Shown here: positions 61,277 to 64,000 of the stretch, one piece after another
Layout of the letters: every line of letters begins with the position of its first letter
Position numbering within the stretch: position 1 is the first letter of the stretch
DNA from: Foetidibacter luteolus
GTDB taxonomy: Bacteria; Bacteroidota; Bacteroidia; Chitinophagales; Chitinophagaceae
Assembly (NCBI RefSeq): GCF_009650435.1
Contig: NZ_VVIP01000012.1
Coordinates: 126,501 to 190,500 of the forward strand
Reading direction: 5' to 3'
DNA: 64,000 nt
The notes under the pieces: generated by a model
What the model was told of the DNA's origin: nothing
What the model saw: only the letters and a program-made list of their open reading frames with translations
Databases searched by the model: none
Made by a program: the position numbers and the translations under genes

Positions 61277-61366
61277 TGTCAGCCTGAGCCTGTCGAAGGC
61301 GGATGCGTAAAAAGTAACGGACGTAAAACGGTTTCGACAATGCCTCGATAAACTCAGCACGACAAT
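61277..61366. repeat. CR-C hairpin repeat
   Basis: TGTCAGCCTGAGCCTGTCGA faces CGGTTTCGACAATGCCTCGA and TAAACTCAGCACGACA, an imperfect partner. It lies just after the VCBS gene. Confidence 0.6.
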
Positions 61367-61396
61367 ACTTAACCTGACATTGGGTTTTTCCTCCCT

Positions 61397-61446
61397 GGTG
61401 CGTGTCTTCACGCACTGCTCCCCTTGGTGCGTGTCTTCACGCACCA
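61397..61446 (+). repeat. Two tandem GTGCGTGTCTTCACGCAC hairpins
   Basis: The unit (T)GGTGCGTGTCTTCACGCAC occurs at 61397-61415 and 61426-61444, 29 bases apart. Each has stem GTGCGTG/CACGCAC with a four-base loop. Confidence 0.6.
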
Positions 61447-61453
61447 GCGATAA

Positions 61454-61543
61454 ACGGGTCTGAAAAGATGCCCATTGAACAGAACGATGAAGTGATTGCG
61501 ACGCAACGAAGATGCCACAGGGCTTTGTAGCCGGTACCCTAAA
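61454..61543 (+). repeat. CR-A dispersed repeat copy
   Basis: ACGGGTCTGAAAAGATGCCC opens it; GATTGCGACGCAACGAAGAT holds the core; GCCGGTACCCTAAAGAAAC ends it, 100 bases before susC. Confidence 0.68.
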
Positions 61544-61596
61544 GAAACGGTTAACCATGTTAGTAAGTTTATGCATATATCAAAAAAACAACCATT

Positions 61597-61647
61597 ATGC
61601 TTCGTGTAACCACTTTGAAAAAACTCGAAAAAAAGCAACGCTTATGA
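61597..61647 (+). CDS. Possible 16-residue leader peptide before susC
   Basis: MLRVTTLKKLEKKQRL-stop begins at ATG 61597 and its TGA overlaps the susC ATG (ATGA). Translational coupling is possible. The peptide is basic and has no known match. Confidence 0.3.
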   Translation: MLRVTTLKKLEKKQRL

Positions 61648-64000
61648 AAAAGAAAAAAGGATTGTTGCTTATGCTAAGCCTGCTTTTTGCGTGTGCCATG
61701 TATGCGCAAAAAACAGTAACAGGTACGGTGTCTGATTCAACAGGCGCCAAACTGCAGGGCGTAAGTATTTATGTGGCCGGTACGTCAACCGGCACCGCCT
61801 CTGGCCTGGATGGAACGTTTAGCCTCTCTGTACCTTCCGGCGCCACCAGGCTTGAATTTTCGCTGGTAGGCTTTCAGACAAAAACCGTTGACATCAGCTC
61901 CGGTACCAGCTTTGATGTAACACTGTCTGCCGCTGCCGGCGCATTAACAGATGTGGTGGTGGTAGGTTATGGTACGCAGCGCAAACGCGATGTTACCGGC
62001 ACCATCAGCAGTGTTAAGGGCGATGACTTTAAGAACCTGCCCGTTTCCAATGCCGCACAGGCATTGCAGGGCCGTGCGGCAGGTGTAAACATTGTACGTT
62101 CCGATGGCTCGCCGGGCTCTGTGCCCACCATCCGCATCCGCGGTACGGGTACCATCAACAGCGCCGACCCGCTGGTGGTAATTGACGGTGTACCCGCCGG
62201 CAGCCTTAACGATGTAAACCCCAACGACATTGCCTCCATCGAAGTATTGAAAGATGCCTCCTCATCGGCCATCTATGGTACCCGCGCTGCCAACGGTGTA
62301 GTGCTGGTAACCACCAAAAAGGGCAATTTTGGCGAGCAGTTAAAAGTATCGCTGAATGGCTATACCGGCAGCTCTAAAGCTATCAAATACCTGGATGTAC
62401 TTACCGCGCCGGATTTGGCAACGCTGAAGAAAGAAGCGTTTACCAACGACGGGCTGCTGGTATCCGGAATATGGAACGACCCTAACTATGCCACCCAGCG
62501 TACAGACTGGCAGCGTGCATTAATAGGTACCGGTAAAACAAAGAATGTTGATTTTGCGGTAAGGGGCGGCAACGAAAAATCTACCTACAGTTTTTCGGGC
62601 AACTACTACGATGAAAAAGGCATGATTGTAAATACCTATTTTAAACGCTACAGTGCCCGTATTAACAGCGAGCACAAGTTTTTGAAAATATTTAAGCTGG
62701 GCGAAAACTTCCTGTATTCAACCACCAACGGAAACAGTACAGATACACGGTCCACACAAACCGGTACGGTATGGAGTGCGCTGCGGTTTAACCCGGCCAT
62801 ACCCGTGTATAACGAAGATGGCTCCTGGGGTACATCCAAAGCGGACAATGAGCTGGGCGATATTAACAATCCGGTGTTTACCGCCGCCAGTCCGGATGTA
62901 AGAAACCGCACCAATAACCTGCTTACCAATGCTTACCTGCAGGTGGATATTGTAAAAGGCCTTTCGGTAAAAGCCAATATCGGCTACAGCAGCAGCACGT
63001 TCAGGGGCTACACTTTTAACCCCGCAGAGCCTAACCAAACACGTTCTATACCGCTGGCATCATTAAGCCAGGGACAGAATGAATCAAGCTCGCTGCTGGA
63101 AGAATATACGCTTACCTACAGCAATGTATTTGCAAAAAGCCATAGTGTAAACTTTACCGGCGGTTACTCAGCCCAGAATTTTGAAGGCAGCTACTTTAAT
63201 GCCTGGAGAAACGGGTACGATGACCCATCTGACCCGTTGCGCAACCTTAACAACGGTAACCCCGCTTACCAGTTCAACAATGGCAGCAGAAATATTAAAT
63301 CAGGCCTGGCCTCTTACTTTGGCCGTTTAAACTATGGGTATAAAAACAGGTACCTGCTTACGGTAACCATGCGTGCAGACGGCTCTTCCAAATTTCCCAA
63401 AAACAAGCAATGGGGTTATTTCCCGGCCTTTTCTGCCGGCTGGCGCATATCTGATGAAGATTTCTTCAAAAACAGTGTAAGCTTTATCAACGAGTTAAAG
63501 CTTAGCGGCGGCTGGGGCCAGTTGGGCAACCAGGCCGTGCCAGATTTGCAATACCTGGCCATTTTGGGCACAGGGCTTAACTACAATTTTGGCAACTCCC
63601 CGGCACAGGGCGCTGGCGTTATAAGCCTTTCTAACCCGGCCATTACCTGGGAACGTGCGGAAATGACGAATATAAGCCTTGAATTTGCTTTGCTGCAGAA
63701 CAGGTTAACAGGTACGCTTACCTGGTTTAACAAGAATACCAAAGATATGCTGATACCTTATTCCATCGTGGAAACCTATGGTATTGCCGGCATACCCAAC
63801 CAGAACATTGGTACACTTAACAACAAGGGCATAGAAGCAGAGTTGAATTACCAGAACAGGGTAGGTGAGTTTACTTACTCTATTGGCGCCAATGCTTCTT
63901 TTATCAAGAATAAGGTTACGTTGCTGTACGGTGACGAGAAGAATTACATCGGTTCTGCCATATACGGCCGCCAGTTGCTGGAAACCTCCCGCACGTACGA
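61644..64000 (+). CDS. SusC/RagA-family TonB-linked outer-membrane protein (cut by window edge)
   Basis: The first 785 residues are present. A signal peptide (KGLLLMLSLLFACAMYAQ) is followed by a carboxypeptidase-regulatory-like domain (VTGTVSDSTGAKLQGVSIYV), a TonB-box-like DVVVVGYGTQRKRDVTGTI, and the plug with GRAAGVNIVRSDGSPGSVPT, IRIRGTGTINSADPLVVIDG and KDASSSAIYGTRAANGVVLV. The barrel follows. SusC proteins import oligosaccharides or peptides across the outer membrane with a SusD lid, expected to follow outside the window. The frame is open at the right edge. LacI and VCBS neighbours point to a glycan substrate. Confidence 0.95.
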   Translation, partial: MKKKKGLLLMLSLLFACAMYAQKTVTGTVSDSTGAKLQGVSIYVAGTSTGTASGLDGTFSLSVPSGATRLEFSLVGFQTKTVDISSGTSFDVTLSAAAGALTDVVVVGYGTQRKRDVTGTISSVKGDDFKNLPVSNAAQALQGRAAGVNIVRSDGSPGSVPTIRIRGTGTINSADPLVVIDGVPAGSLNDVNPNDIASIEVLKDASSSAIYGTRAANGVVLVTTKKGNFGEQLKVSLNGYTGSSKAIKYLDVLTAPDLATLKKEAFTNDGLLVSGIWNDPNYATQRTDWQRALIGTGKTKNVDFAVRGGNEKSTYSFSGNYYDEKGMIVNTYFKRYSARINSEHKFLKIFKLGENFLYSTTNGNSTDTRSTQTGTVWSALRFNPAIPVYNEDGSWGTSKADNELGDINNPVFTAASPDVRNRTNNLLTNAYLQVDIVKGLSVKANIGYSSSTFRGYTFNPAEPNQTRSIPLASLSQGQNESSSLLEEYTLTYSNVFAKSHSVNFTGGYSAQNFEGSYFNAWRNGYDDPSDPLRNLNNGNPAYQFNNGSRNIKSGLASYFGRLNYGYKNRYLLTVTMRADGSSKFPKNKQWGYFPAFSAGWRISDEDFFKNSVSFINELKLSGGWGQLGNQAVPDLQYLAILGTGLNYNFGNSPAQGAGVISLSNPAITWERAEMTNISLEFALLQNRLTGTLTWFNKNTKDMLIPYSIVETYGIAGIPNQNIGTLNNKGIEAELNYQNRVGEFTYSIGANASFIKNKVTLLYGDEKNYIGSAIYGRQLLETSRTY

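Noticed and set aside
61321..61345. AAAACGGTTTCGACAATGC considered as a second LacI operator before susC
   Set aside because: It lacks the palindromic partner and is part of a CR-C repeat.

Overview
The window looks like chromosomal DNA of a Bacteroidota bacterium, most likely of the Chitinophagaceae. Signs of this are a SusC/RagA outer-membrane protein start, a CRTAC1-type FG-GAP/VCBS lipoprotein, DUF6934-, DUF4407-, DUF2339- and DUF6580-type proteins, a BtuB/BtuG-type cobalamin locus, promoters of the Bacteroidota form (TTTG, about 19 bases, TAnnTTTG), weak Shine-Dalgarno signals, and many short intergenic palindromic repeats. No rRNA, tRNA, integrase, transposase or CRISPR array was seen. 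The species assignment is inference.

Layout. 1-600: arsenic operon (arsR, then the start of arsM, minus strand). 849-2322: CLC-type fluoride exporter behind a fluoride riboswitch. 2425-3153: AT-rich two-gene unit (DUF6934-like protein plus a 56-residue partner). 3200-6561: glpK and glpD. 7311-8315: obg. 8560-10436: persulfide dioxygenase/rhodanese fusion and an ArsR-type regulator. 10515-12318: tsaB, a 3HCDH-domain protein and divergent ridA. 12654-17164: a Tat-exported Gfo/Idh/MocA oxidoreductase, a hybrid histidine kinase and a YccF protein. 17563-21160: 5-oxoprolinase genes pxpBCA with an atypical NRAMP-fold transporter. 21453-24270: ABC exporter plus glycosyltransferase. 24439-28106: molybdopterin oxidoreductase of the isoquinoline-oxidoreductase type (large subunit, [2Fe-2S] subunit, dihaem cytochrome c). 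28518-33458: amino-acid permease, Rieske oxygenase, small proteins, endonuclease III. 33879-36647: 2-oxoacid:ferredoxin oxidoreductase beta subunit without its alpha partner, an AhpD-like protein, a DUF4407 protein. 37022-38410: GT1 glycosyltransferase. 38948-45237: cobalamin uptake and salvage genes behind a cobalamin riboswitch. 45354-46949: sucB. 47346-49293: RloA/RloB-type putative defence pair. 49920-54291: exonuclease III, DUF2339 and DUF3999-like proteins. 54433-56211: UvrD-type helicase with a Myb/SANT-like tail. 56216-64000: LacI regulator, VCBS lipoprotein and the start of a SusC, probably a glycan-use locus.

Intergenic DNA is dominated by four dispersed repeat families, named here for reference. 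CR-A has the core TTGCGACGCAAC, nine copies and usually starts GGTCTGAAAAGATGCC. CR-B has the core GAGTGCGACGCAACGATG, six copies and a fragment. CR-C pairs TGTCAG(G/C)(T/C)TGAGC(T/C)TGTCGAA with its inverted partner, four copies. CR-D begins GTGAGGGATTGAAGCGG and ends near AAGCCCGNCCC, three copies and a partial one. CR-A and CR-B share GCGACGCAAC. They sit between genes and also inside likely operons.

The most interesting points are the RloA/RloB cassette bracketed by oppositely oriented CR-A copies, the NRAMP-fold protein that has lost its metal-site motifs inside a 5-oxoprolinase operon, the two riboswitches matching their downstream genes, the DUF6934 variant with a four-cysteine insert and a small partner, and the shared core of CR-A and CR-B. 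Domain assignments come from motif recognition by eye, with no database search.
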